From assembly GCA_027627225.1 (NCBI GenBank), contig CM051029.1, positions 20,047,156 to 20,111,155 of the forward strand: a stretch of 64,000 bases of DNA, given 5' to 3'. The notes below the pieces were generated by a model. It was not told where the DNA came from, made no database searches, and worked only from the letters and a program-made list of their open reading frames with translations. This DNA comes from Congeria kusceri (taxonomy: Eukaryota; Mollusca; Bivalvia; Myida; Dreissenidae). This document shows, one piece after another, positions 47,501 through 59,181 of this stretch (positions are counted from its first letter, which is position 1; each line of letters opens with the position of its first letter). The position numbers and the translations under genes were made by a program.

Positions 47501-50500
47501 AACACAATTCCGGCGTTTGTAGAAGTGGTGAGAAAAACGTTCGAAAAAGTGTGTATAATATTTCTATAGCAAATATCTGGCACGGTGCAATATTTTTGTA
47601 TTATAATGTTTATTCGCCACTCCGTGTTTTGCTTTTTGTCCCAGCCTTCTTAACTTTTGGAAAATTAATGTATAATTGACCGAAGCGTTATTAACCACAA
47701 TAAACTGTAATTATTTATCCATTATTTCTACCACATTTTCCAAAATAGTTATTGTTGTGTATCATACAATATCCACTTTATTCAACAAGTTTGTAGTGTT
47801 ATATTGGTGTTCAAACATTTATTTCACGAGCAAGTTTTCTTCCAGACGGGTCATATATACGGGCATTCAAAGCAAATGAATCAAGAACTAACATCACTGT
47901 TGACCAAGGCGAAACATTAGAGCTGGTATGTGATGCCGATGGTGACCCTCAACCTACTGTTCGTATCGTCAATGCAACTCGTGGAAATGAAACAATCCTT
48001 GTTGAGACTGAAGCACATAAAGCCAAATCTTACATACATCGAGCAAGATGTGAATATGATGCTGGAAGCTATAAATGCCTCGCTAACAACCGTTTTAACC
48101 AAGGACAACAAAAACAGTCACTGGGTCTATCCGTTCTCCGTGTGCAGGTTGGAGATTATGCAGAATACATGGCGAACGTTTCCAACACATTGGGTTCAGT
48201 AGCGGAAGTGTTTACCTTACACCCACAGTGTATGTATGTATTACAACGTTGATTTTTTTACGTATGCTGTAACTTAACACATAGTAACACTTTACTAGAG
48301 TTAAATATTGATAAAGTTAGTTGATTCACAAGTATAATCGCGTATGTATATACACACGTTTTACTTATTAAACGAGTATACATATTTTAGCCAGACCATA
48401 TGTTCCGAAGGACATGCTTATTGACCGAGTAGGAAAAACGGACATTGCTATTACATGGGTTCCTGGTTTTAATGGCGGCCAGGATCAGAACTTCACTATT
48501 CGATACAAAGAAGTCGATATTGAAATCTGGAGAGATATCTACGTAGCAGATTATGTTGTAATCCATACCTGGACAATTGGGGGATTAAAACCTGGCACGA
48601 CTTACCAAATCAAAATGCTGGCAGAAAACAAAATAGTCAAATCAGAATGGACTAAAGAAATAACGGAAACAACCCTAGTGGACACAGGTACATAGTCTGG
48701 ATACTGCTTTGTATATTATTAATAAATAACGAGATATTCTTAACAACGATATGAAAATAAAGTGTAATGGTTCAATTGTCACAAAATGTGTGTAATGAAA
48801 CGCGTTTTTTACAGTTGACAGTGGTTCTGCAACCTCGTCTGTTGGCGGTGTAGTAGGTGGCTTCTTGGGGGTTGTTTTCATCATTACTGTATCCATCCTT
48901 CTATGGAAATACAGGTCGCATGGTAAATCTATGTTGCATTGTAGTGCGTTGTATAACCTTTGCATATATACGTGCATGTTCATTTCATCTATTGGTATGA
49001 GGTTTTATCGATGACATTAGTGTTGCCGGGGTTGGGATTGAGTTAACTTTCAAGCGACGAAGGTGGGGAAAACAATGTTCATTTCATCTATTGGTTTGTG
49101 GTTTTATAGATGACATTAGTGTTGCCTGGGTTGGTATTGAGTTAACTTTCAAGCGACGAAGGAGGGGAAAACAATAACTCGTGCCAAGGCTGTAAATACT
49201 ATAATTATATATAATATAAAATTATAAATAAACATCTGTATAGATGTTAAGAAGAGCAACGAATGTACGTTAAATATGATTCATGTTGGTTGTGTGTACC
49301 GACTACGTAACAATATAAAATACAAAGACAATAAATAAAAATATCAAAATACAAATTTACACACACATATTAGATATTACACGTAATACAGTATTACAAA
49401 CGCGGCATATAAATTATTAGCTAAATATAATTACCTGTAAATAATATTATTATTTATAATATAAATTATAAATAAACATCTGTATAGATGTAACGAAGAA
49501 CAACGAAGGACGTGAAAACGTGAATCGCTGTACTTCAGAAAATCGCCAATGGTCAATTTAAATTTGCATATAAAAGCAAATCGTGCAAAATGGTAAACTC
49601 GAACTGATTTGAAGTGAAGCATGGATTATTTGGTGGTAACAGAACGAATTACGCTGATTGAACTACTTTGCTCTAAACTCTTGACTACTGGCCACTATTC
49701 TACTAATTATTGAAAGAATTAAAAACATGTGATTTTTAGTGAACAAACATAACAACGTATATTTCTCTCAATTTATTTCACAACTAATAATTCCAAGATA
49801 ATAATATAAAATATCGCTGCAACATTAGTTATGTGTTGGGCAGCAGGACGAGCCTATGAGATATAAATTTACAGTTATTTTAACACATGTATTTGAGTAT
49901 ATCGGGCTTAACCATGAAACTGGCTGCTTAGGAATTATCAAATTAAAATAACAATAACACAATCTTGCACCATGCATTGCATATTATAAAAATTACTTAG
50001 ACTGATACTTGTTTCTATCAGAAACAGCATAGTTACATAATTTATTTCAGGGCAAAACGGTTCCAAAAAATACCAAACGCATACCAACCCGACTGGCCAG
50101 TACGAAGATCTCGTCAGAGAACCGTAAGTAAATTAATATATAACATATACATGTTGATATATCATATATGTGAACAATTGAAAACAATTTAACTTTATAA
50201 GTGTGTGTTTTATTATTGTATTTAAGTAAAACTGTGTCGTTTTTGAAAAGTAACTACAAACAAAAACAGTTAAATAATAACATCATTTTGCTAGTCAAGC
50301 AAGAACATCTAATAATGATTATTAAACTTGTGCTTGTACTTAGACGAGACAAAGATGCCTCAACCACAGATGGAAGTTATGAAACCTGTAGAATCGGTGA
50401 GGTTTCAATATATAAGCTTATTAATAACGTCAAAGACATTAAGCCTGGAATGCATAATAAAGATAATACATCTTATGATTCTGCTTGGATGTTTATATAC

Positions 50501-50753
50501 TGTTTTGTCACCTTTCTTGTCAATTATAGTTTCGTTTTATGTTCTACCAGATTCTGCAGATTCTCGTCAAGGCAATAACTATGAGACACTTGCAGAACTT
50601 GAATTCCGCGAATATTCGAGTATCACTCGTTATGAAACTCAAGGAGATAGTACATCCTCCACAGTTAATCGGCCTAGGATGCCAGCATTAAGACAAACTG
50701 TGTCGTCAACTGATGATAGGGAATACGTTAATATGAAGTTGTCAACCCTTTAA
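44227..50753 (+). CDS. Multi-Ig + FN3 transmembrane receptor, partial at 5' end
   Basis: Twelve exons, nearly all phase 1-1, splice in order: 44227-44532, 44766-45056, 45290-45574, 46096-46401, 46504-46794, ~47096-47362, 47846-48229, 48391-48687, 48815-48922, 50051-50123, 50344-50396 and 50551-50753 (TAA). They encode seven Ig domains, a remnant of an eighth, one FN3, a single-pass helix and a ~100-residue cytoplasmic tail. Every exon is open. The eight-Ig + FN3 + Tyr-rich tail plan resembles nephrin/SNS-type adhesion receptors, and the tail also recalls CD22/Siglec-type immune receptors; I cannot choose. Expected location is the plasma membrane with Ig domains outside. Start exon is missing; the signal-peptide exon at 20425 is a candidate. 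Weak point: the sixth exon has no good acceptor in frame. Confidence 0.85.
44766..45056 (+). CDS. Receptor exon B: Ig domain
   Basis: 97 codons. HLNCSSSGYPPPSYHWIYPG and GSISCRVVHFMYS show the Cys-Trp-Cys core. Several NxS/T sites. Phase 1-1 with 'ttttcag' and 'actat|gtaagt'. Confidence 0.88.
45290..45574 (+). CDS. Receptor exon C: Ig domain
   Basis: 95 codons. ISIVCESDANPPAMIFWKGQ and WTCKATNTMTEADG give the Ig C2/I-type core. Phase 1-1. Confidence 0.9.
46096..46401 (+). CDS. Receptor exon D: Ig domain
   Basis: 102 codons: VRLMCSVDSVPTSIYSWGSG and KYTCTVQNIMNTTFKG. First exon with a visible counterpart in copy 1 (5886-6191), same length. Confidence 0.9.
46504..46794 (+). CDS. Receptor exon E: Ig domain
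   Basis: 97 codons: FTIACFASSNPVPSFSWYGP and GNLTCNAVNTMVDSVG. Counterpart 6292-6583 carries the stop and frameshift that this copy lacks. Confidence 0.9.
47096..47362 (+). CDS. Receptor exon F: Ig domain, uncertain 5' border
   Basis: LLNTSLTVTCTLTNVGNPPA, TFTWIRKDTSTV, DEGEYQCNASNIMQP: a standard I-set domain with DxGxYxC. The natural acceptor ('gctacag' at 47078) puts the exon out of frame with the phase 1 exon before it. A second AG at 47094-47095 ('attcaag') would restore phase 1 but lacks a pyrimidine tract. Either a small indel has damaged this exon or the weak acceptor is used. Confidence 0.75.
47846..48229 (+). CDS. Receptor exon G: Ig domain fused to the end of a lost Ig domain
   Basis: 128 codons, longer than its neighbours. 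It begins as a full Ig domain (DQGETLELVCDADGDPQPTV, SYKCLANNRFNQ; the core Trp is absent) and then runs straight into VQVGDYAEYMANVSNTLGS, which is the last third of a separate Ig exon in copy 1 (7990-8313). The join is 'ggtctatccgtt|ctccgtgtgcag' near 48135. Frame is preserved and no stop occurs. Confidence 0.88.
48391..48687 (+). CDS. Receptor exon H: fibronectin type III domain
   Basis: 99 codons: TDIAITWVPGFNGGQDQNFT, IRYKEVD, HTWTIGGLKPGTTYQIKMLA, ENKIVKSEWT. The Trp of strand B, the PG before the turn, the Tyr-x-hydrophobic of strand F and the NKIVKS turn mark FN3, membrane-proximal as in nephrin-like receptors. Confidence 0.92.
48815..48922 (+). CDS. Receptor exon I: transmembrane helix
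   Basis: 36 codons. Gly/Ser-rich lead, then VGGVVGGFLGVVFIITVSIL of about 22 hydrophobic residues, then the basic stop-transfer WKYRSH. It fixes type I topology. Confidence 0.92.
48977..49174 (+). repeat. 99-bp tandem duplication in the receptor intron
   Basis: Two units, beginning 'tgttcatttcatctattggt' at 48977 and 49076, differ at a handful of bases. A second short duplicated block ('aaacatctgtatagatgt') recurs at about 49228 and 49468. Confidence 0.88.
49175..50050. other. Receptor intron
   Basis: AT-rich, no Gypsy insertion, unlike the same intron in copy 1. Confidence 0.6.
50051..50396 (+). CDS. Receptor exons J and K: proximal cytoplasmic tail
   Basis: Exon 50051-50123 reads GQNGSKKYQTHTNPTGQYED then LVREP and ends in phase 2. 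Exon 50344-50396 reads RDKDASTTDGSYETCRI and returns to phase 1. YEDL is a YxxL site. Confidence 0.8.
50551..50753 (+). CDS. Receptor exon L: C-terminal tail with ITAM-like motif
   Basis: 66 codons plus TAA. YETLAELEFREYSSI is YxxL, seven residues, YxxI: the ITAM spacing. The end REYVNMKLSTL holds YVNM, matching both PI3K p85 (YxxM) and Grb2 (YxN) SH2 sites. The acidic residue often found before the first ITAM Tyr is absent. Confidence 0.88.
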
Positions 50754-50829
50754 ACGTAGCACAAGTGATTTCCTGAAGATTAATTATTACTTCATACGAC
50801 AAAACAATTGTTAAGTAGCCAACATTTTA

Positions 50830-51390
50830 GTATCGGGTTGTATTTGTACAAGTATGCATGCACGTATTGAATTGTCTCGAGATTTATGTAAAAGTATATA
50901 CAACATTATTGAATTGTTGGATGTTATATGTAAAAACACGCATTGCCTTATTGTATTGTTTGATGAAATGCATACGTTTATTGAAATATTGGCTGATATA
51001 TAAAGCATTATGTATAGCATACGATGTACGTTAATTGAATTGTAAAGTGATATATAAAGTACACACGTATAATGATAACCCTATCTAAATTGTCGTTATA
51101 TATATATATGAAACATTATGCATTATGTAATTAAATTACCGCGTGGTATATGAAATGTCATGCATTAGTTAATTGTATTATTGAGTGATATATGAACTAT
51201 TATGCATTACTGAATTGAAATTCTGGGTGAAATATTATATACAATACATAGCTGAATTGAATGATTGGGTGATATATGAAATATCAGAAGAAATTGATTT
51301 TTTTGTGTGACAAATGAAACATTATGTATGGCATAAACGTATCTTTGGCTAATAAATGAAGTTTTATACATAATATACTTGCAGCGGAAC
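50830..51390 (+). repeat. Degenerate ~45-bp minisatellite
   Basis: More than ten diverged units around 'ttgaattgttgggtgatata' and 'tgaaacattatgcatta' directly downstream of the receptor stop. The same family lies inverted at 25330-25860. Confidence 0.75.
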
Positions 51391-54244
51391 AGGTTGTTTA
51401 TTTTAATTCTATTATGTTAAAATCCTTGAATTGTATTGATTTTATTTAAGTTTGACGTATGTTGGTAATTCGGATATGAAATGTTTAAATTATAAGTATG
51501 GGCCGAATAAATTCAACTGCCAAAATATGATTTCCATGTAGGGAACAGATGCACACATGACGTTTATACTGACAGTTTGATAACACACTCACAAACGCTA
51601 GGTTCTTTTAAAATTCAGTAAATAATAATACGTTAGTATGTATATCGTAAGACGTGTTGGAACAGTACCATTTGATTTCTGTTAACATTGATGTTCGATC
51701 CTAATGTAATAAAACATATTATGTTTGTGTTACTGTTATTTTCCATTGCGTATCTGTCTAAATAAAGACAATAAATAATAAAGCAATCTTAACCATATAA
51801 TGATTTATATTTCCGACTATTAATATAGTATGTGTTATAATGCTATGTGATTCCAACCTGTCTGGTTTCAATTCCATAGAGGTTTTGTTTCAATTACAGA
51901 GAGGTTTTGTAAAGATAAAACACGCATGACACCTTTACGTTGAGAAAGACGCACTATGAAAACATTAGTGGAACACAATGTTTGTGTACACATTAGCACT
52001 TCGCATTAAAGCAACAATATTCAAGCGTTCAATAACGCGGATTAAGTTTGTCAGTGTTAGGACATTTTTGTCGAGAAATCTGTTTGCTAAATTTCATCTG
52101 TCTGATTTCCAGACTTCCTTACATGCATTTTTGTTTTGAATCCAGCACCAGTCACAAAGACACGTCTAACGTTTGAGCCGAAGCACATTCGGTTAGCCTA
52201 TAAATAATTTCGTGCAAGAAATGTAAACATTCCGCATACAACGACAATATACACTTTGTACGTGATATGACTTCAATATGATACTTGAAAAGCGCACATA
52301 TTTAGTGCGCCAGCCCATTTATGTAAACGTGTTCCAACTACATGGCAAACATGTTGACTATGTTTAATGAGTGCACTAAATGAATGCGGACGTTTATTTT
52401 TAAGACAACACACTTGAGCGCCAATTTAAATAACACTGTGTTCATATTACGCAGTGTGCGCATATGTTTGGCAGAAACATAAAATACATCAACATTAAAA
52501 TATTAACTGGATATTACATGTAAATACCAAACAATATAATCATTTAGGATTGCCATTATATTTTGTATTTTAAACCTCTGAAGTGGAAGTAAGCCATTTC
52601 GATGTTTTACTTTATTACTTTTTTTCGTGTCGACACTTGTGCCACATGAAGCCCTACTCCATTTCGTGTATAAAACCTTACAGTTCCAAAATGATTCAAA
52701 GCATATTCATGATCTAACAGTTTATTTTTACCTTTAGATCATTTAGGACTGCAGCCGTAAAATGGTGACATATTATGACAGCCCACATGTGGACAGAATT
52801 AGTACATACACGTTTAACACTACATCATTGCAATAATACATATAAATATAATATGATTTAAACACATCTCTGTATTTCGTCGACGTTTAATGTCTTACGT
52901 TTGCTGTAACGTGCACCGTTTTGTTCATATTCCCGAGTCGATGTTTTTTCAAAACAGACATTATACAGCAATGGACATCCATTGCCAGAAGATACCACCT
53001 GCTGTGAAAAGCATTATAATTCACTAAATGAGAATCTTTTGGTAATACATACTGAGATAACAACATTAGCAAATGCATGAATTTAAATATTTCAAATACA
53101 ATGGCATAATGATGCAAATATCTAATACATCAAGGATGTCAATAAAATAAAACTGATACAATAAGTATGCATATAGATATTTAGTAAAACAGCTGGTTTA
53201 AAAGGAGCATGTTTAAATTACAATGTTAACACACTGATAGAGAGCACTTAATCCATGCGAAATTTTAACATTATCAATTCAAACAGGGCCCGTATCTACG
53301 AACATCCTGTGTTTTACTTAAATAAAAAATATTCATAAGGCAAGATTGTTCATTGAATCTGTTTCCACACAACATCATAGGAAAAATCGTGGGAAATTTT
53401 TTTCTTACGTTTATTTCTTTTCCTAAGTAAAAAATAAATCGCTTAAGGGAATATTTAAGTCCGTTGTCAAGCATGGTCGGAGTTTCCCGTGTATAAAAAT
53501 AGCATCTAGATGACGTCACAACACATATCGCGATATTTTAAGACGCACCAAAAAGGCGGATAATGTTTGCTAAAGAATAGTTATAAGGAGTTGCCTTTAT
53601 GTTTAACAACGTATTCAATTCAAACGAAAGAAATATTGAGAAAACAAATAATGGGGATTACTTCTATTATATGCATTTGATAGTTGTGAATTTAATTACC
53701 ATTAAATGACATGTTATATTTGTCATTTTCACGGTCGGCGTTAGGATTTTTTGTGAATCTTAAAATAGCACCCAGACTCTTGGTGCGTTAAGTTACCCAG
53801 ATGTTGTTTGTTAGCATATTAAGTTACCAACCACTCCCGAGCGAGGCGATGAACAACAATTAACGTAAGTTTAAATACAATTGGACACACGTAGTCGTTG
53901 AATAATGGTCAGCTTTTATATCAAAAAGTTAACATCCACTGCTAGCTTTAAATATATTTATGATAAAAGTACATATTGCAAGTGAAAGTGCGTTCAGTTC
54001 TCCGAAATTCAGTTTTCTAAATATAGCGTGTGCATAGGTGTTATTATGTAAACTGTAGTTAATACAGTCACGAAATTCAAACGCACATACGTTTTCGCAA
54101 GCAATTTAAGATGATTAAACTCATAGATGCGCGTTAAACTGTAAAACAACAAAAGATGTACTGTTAGGAGTGTTCTGAAATTGAACACTTATATAAAGTG
54201 TTGTCTATATTAATTATTCGGATTTAACAACACAATTGGATTAA
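51391..54244. other. Intergenic, no gene recognised
   Basis: AT-rich. 'cagggcccgtatctacgaac' at 53284 looks like the end of a DNA transposon, with no partner identified. Confidence 0.35.
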
Positions 54245-54775
54245 AACTCGGTAAAGAATTTGAAGAAATCAAGATTGCGGATAATTAAACGCTGAACATT
54301 ACTTACAAGAACACACATTGGATACTAAAATACTTAAGAGTGGTTACTGAATATAAAAGCTTAATACACACACAGCAATTGTATTATGTGCTTAATGAAC
54401 ACAAGTTATTACTTAAGGGTACACTGGATTCTTGTTATATTTAGGAATTGGAGAACGGGTAATACAACAATTATGTAAACAAAGGGAGACTACTGGTCAT
54501 AGCAACAGTAAACACGTACAAGTGTAATATGCAGACATGATAAAGTGCAAAGGATAAAATAAATACTTCAAATGCTAAAATCTAATTTGGACCAAGATTA
54601 CGAGCTTTTACCCGCAAGGCATTGTCTGATTTAGTCTCCTTGGCTCAATACGCCTGAGGAAAATCAAAGAGAAAATAAGAGGAAAGACATTTCAATATAT
54701 CAGAGAGGTATTCTTAACATTTGGTGTTAATAATTTTCACGACTTTCCTTTTTTGGATATACAAATATGTTAACT

Positions 54776-54942
54776 TGTTCAATACTACTGGTAACATTTT
54801 TCAGGGAAAATACAATTTCGAGCTTGGACGGATTGTGTATTTGTCCAGGACTGCAATGAGCAGGCAAACGATATGCAACAATAAAAAGGAGAATGGACGT
54901 ATCTTACCACCGTTGATTGAAAACACAGAACTTAGACAATAA
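54776..54942 (+). CDS. Short ORF conserved in the tandem units
   Basis: Copies also at 55983-56149 and 57190-57356. NLFNTTGNIFQGKYNFELGR then IVYLSRTAMSRQ and ILPPLIENTELRQ-stop. Only one residue differs between units. 'tttttcag' precedes GKYNFEL, and an upstream 'cagagag|gtattc' could be a donor, so a spliced origin is possible. I recognise no family; the identity may merely reflect recent duplication. Confidence 0.3.
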
Positions 54943-55041
54943 TATACGGCAGAGCTGGGCCGGGCATCTATAATCGGTCCGCTGCCGATATAACGGCCCA
55001 AGGGCCGATTATAGACGCCCGGCCAAGCTCTGCCGTATATT
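54941..55041. repeat. GC-rich ~37-bp-arm hairpin (also 56148-56248, 57355-57455)
   Basis: Arms begin 'aatatacggcagagctgggc' and the exact reverse lies at the far end; two mismatches in about 37 bases, loop about 27. It is much more GC-rich than the surroundings and starts right at the ORF stop codon. It recurs every 1207 bp. Confidence 0.92.
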
Positions 55042-57866
55042 ATCGTTTATAATACATATTATCCTGTCACAAGAAAAGAATCATGTTACTTTCTTTATTA
55101 CACAACATGTGAACCAAAACACCAAACATATTTGCAGTACTTTTATTTAACATTCAACAAATTACGCAATACGTGACGCAATTCTAACAAATGACGTAAT
55201 TTATAAACAGAAAAAAAGTGACGAAACAAACCAGTTTTCGCTGGACTCGCAGTTTTGTTGTGACAACGTTATGTCGTGTTTGCTTTTATTTTTAGTAAAA
55301 TACATTACTATTAGTCAAATAAATCATGCATGGACGAATTCTGAATGATTAATGTGTCAGTTGGGTAAATAATATATTTTGAGACTTTGAAATAAATAAA
55401 ATCAAACGTTCTGACCAGTCATTGTGATTTCGTAAATCGTGTTTCTGGTCAGAACTCGGTAAAGAATTTGAAGAAATCAAGATGGCGGATAATTAAACGC
55501 TGAACATTACTTACAAGAACACACATTGGATACTAAAATACTTAGAGTGGTTACTGAATATAAAAGCTTAATACACACACAGCAATTGTATTATGTGCTT
55601 AATGAACACAAGTTATTACTTAAGGGTACACTGGATTCTTGTTATATTTTGGAATTGGAGAACGGGTAATACAACAATTATGTAAACAAAGGGAGACTAC
55701 TGGTCATAGCAACAGTAAACACGTACAAGTGTAATATGCAGACATGAATAAAGTGCAAAGGATAAAATAAATACTTCAAATGCTAAAATCTAATTTGGAC
55801 CAAGATTACGAGCTTTTACCCGCAAGGCATTGTCTGATTTAGTCTCCTTGGCTCAATACGCCTGAGGAAAATCAAAGAGAAAATAAGAGGAAAGACATTT
55901 CAATATATCAGAGAGGTATTCTTAACATTTGGTGTTAATAATTTTCACGACTTTCCTTTTTTGGATATACAATATGTTAACTTGTTCAATACTACTGGTA
56001 ACATTTTTCAGGGAAAATACAATTTCGAGCTTGGACGGATTGTGTATTTGTCCAGGACTGCAATGAGCAGGCAAACGTTATGCAACAATAAAAAGGAGAA
56101 TGGACGTATCTTACCACCGTTGATTGAAAACACAGAACTTAGACAATAATATACGGCAGAGCTGGGCCGGGCATCTATAATCGGTCCGCTGCCGATATAA
56201 CGGCCCAAGGGCCGATTATAGACGCCCGGCCAAGCTCTGCCGTATATTATCGTTTATAATACATATTATCCTGTCACAAGAAAAGAATCATGTTACTTTC
56301 TTTATTACACAACAAGTGAACCAAAACACCAAACATATTTGCAGTACTTTATTTAACATTCAACTAATTACGCAATACGTGACGCAATTCTAACAAATGA
56401 CGTAATTTATAAACAGAAAAAAAGTGACGAAACAAACCAGTTTTCGCTGGACTCGCAGTTTTGTTGTGACAACGTTATGTCGTGTTTGCTTTTATTTTTA
56501 GTAAAATACATTACTATTAGTCAAATAAATCATGCATGGACGAATTCTGAATGATTAATGTGTCAGTTGGGTAAATAATATATTTTGAGACTTTGAAATA
56601 AATAAAATCAAACGTTCTGACCAGTCATTGTGATTTCGTAAATCGTGTTTCTGGTCAGAACTCGGTAAAGAATTTGAAGAAATCAAGATGGCGGATAATT
56701 AAACGCTGAACATTACTTACAAGAACACACATTGGATACTAAAATACTTAAGAGTGGCTACTGAATATAAAAGCTTAATACACACACAGCAATTGTATTA
56801 TGTGCTTAATGAACACAAGTTATTACTTAAGGGTACACTGGATTCTTGTTATATTTTGGAATTGGAGAACGGGTAATACAACAATTATGTAAACAAAGGG
56901 AGACTACTGGTCATAGCAACAGTAAACACGTACAAGTGTAATATGCAGACATGAATAAAGTGCAAAGGATAAAATAAATACTTCAAATGCTAAAATCTAA
57001 TTTGGACCAAGATTACGAGCTTTTACCCGCAAGGCATTGTCTGATTTAGTCTCCTTGGCTCAATACGCCTGAGGAAAATCAAAGAGAAAATAAGAGGAAA
57101 GACATTTCAATATATCAGAGAGGTATTCTTAACATTTGGTGTTAATAATTTTCACGACTTTCCTTTTTTGGATATACAATATGTTAACTTGTTCAATACT
57201 ACTGGTAACATTTTTCAGGGAAAATACAATTTCGAGCTTGGACGGATTGTGTATTTGTCCAGGACTGCAATGAGCAGGCAAACGATATGCAACAATAAAA
57301 AGGAGAATGGACGTATCTTACCACCGTTGATTGAAAACACAGAACTTAGACAATAATATACGGCAGAGCTGGGCCGGGCATCTATAATCGGTCCGCTGCC
57401 GATATAACGGCCCAAGGGCCGATTATAGACGCCCGGCCAAGCTCTGCCGTATATTATCGTTTATAATACATATTATCCTGTCACAAGAAAAGAATCATGT
57501 TACTTTCTTTATTACACAACATGTGAACCAAAACACCAAACATATTTGCAGTACTTTTATTTAACATTCAACTAATTACGCAATACGTGACGCAATTCTA
57601 ACAAATGACATAATTTATAAACAGAAAAAAAGTGACGAAACAAACCAGTTTTCGCTGGACTCGTAGTTTTGTTGTGACAACGTTATGTCGTGTTTGCTTT
57701 TATTTTTAGTAAAATACATTACTATTAGTCAAATAAATCATGCATGGACGAATTCTGAATGATTAATGTGTCAGTTGGGTAAATAATATATTTTGAGACT
57801 TTGAAATAAATAAAATCAAACGTTCTGACCAGTCATTGTGATTTCGTAAATCGTGTTTCTGGTCAG

Positions 57867-59181
57867 AATGGTTCACATGAAATTAACATCATGATTGTTA
57901 AAAATTAAGGCTTATGGATACAATAAAATGGAAGCAATGGATTGAAATTGAGGTACAGTAAAAGTTTCCGATATGTGCAATTTTGTTCAGTGATTCTTTT
58001 TCTGAAACTAAAAGATGCATAGGCTATAGATCATATATATATTTAATCAATTTAACTACAAACTTTCGTTAATAGTCAGTATTTGCATTTTCGGATATAA
58101 CCGTTTAATTTTGAATAAATACGCCATTCGTGGTCGTTGACGTCGCGCGATCGGATTCTCTTCGATTATCGAAAAATCGGCCGCGGCCAATTATAATTAT
58201 ATCTGCTCAGCGGAGCCGCGTAACGACCCGTAATCGACATCAAAATGTTACTATTTTTAGTAACACTATGTATTATATAGTTGTAATTAGACATGTTCTT
58301 TACAAATTACTTAGGTGGATATAAAGGCCCTTAATCTAAACACGTAAGATTCGTTTTAGTGGTGGTGCTGTATTCCTAGCAATAGAAACGTGATTAATGG
58401 ACTGTCCATTACGCTGGCATTGTTAGTATACGATGCCATCAATGGAGGTTTTGTTTTACATTAAACACTTACTTAGCACATCGATAAGCAGTGTTCTGTT
58501 GGCTATGATTGTCCCATATCCGTGGGAGACATTGCAGTATATTCTGGCTCCGTGGTACTCAGTGGTAGGGGTAAATGTAAGACTGCACACTGAACTAATA
58601 CAATATGTATAATTGTGACACCAAACTTAAAACAAACAAATTATGCACATATTGATATCATTTAATCATTTAATTGTATACCCTTTCTATATCACTGTTA
58701 TAATTATATTGTTTTTATAAACTGCCAAACACGTATTCAATGCGTTTGTTGAAGAACAAAGAATAAAATAATGTGCACTCATAGTCACGCAGACATAGAT
58801 GTACATGTAAGCAATACAAACACAAATTGTCATGATATATGTCGCATCGAAACAATCATACATGCATAAATTTAATATCAAATTGTATTCATGTTAATTC
58901 ATTAGGTACCTATTCAGCTTGTTTAAGTAATCAAATATATAATATTGACATGCATAACTTGCCGAACAAATATTTAGCAACATATAACGGGCGTCCGAAA
59001 TTAAGTTTGACATCAGTATAATGTTTCGTAAATGAACGCCCCAGTTGTACAGTTGTATTATAAAATAATGTCTATAAATGAATGATCAGTTGTGACAATT
59101 ATAAACTATCGTATAATGATATGTATTTATTTTCTTCAGTACATGCACGATAAATTCCAAATCAAAATGAAGCCAATAACA
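57867..59181. other. Intergenic, nothing recognised
   Basis: AT-rich with a small CpG-richer patch near 58130-58240 ('cgcgcgatcgg', 'cggccgcggcc'). Confidence 0.35.

Larger units (their letters stand above)
54245..57866 (+). repeat. Three-copy ~1207-bp tandem array
   Basis: Units 54245-55452, 55453-56658 and 56659-57866 are almost identical. Each starts 'aactcggtaaagaatttgaa' and ends at 'cgttctgaccag ... ctggtcag', an 11-bp inverted pair about 48 bases apart. Each has an internal hairpin and an ORF. The sequence before the first unit does not share the end motif, so exactly three copies are visible. Near identity means recent amplification, or assembly collapse of a longer array. Confidence 0.95.
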
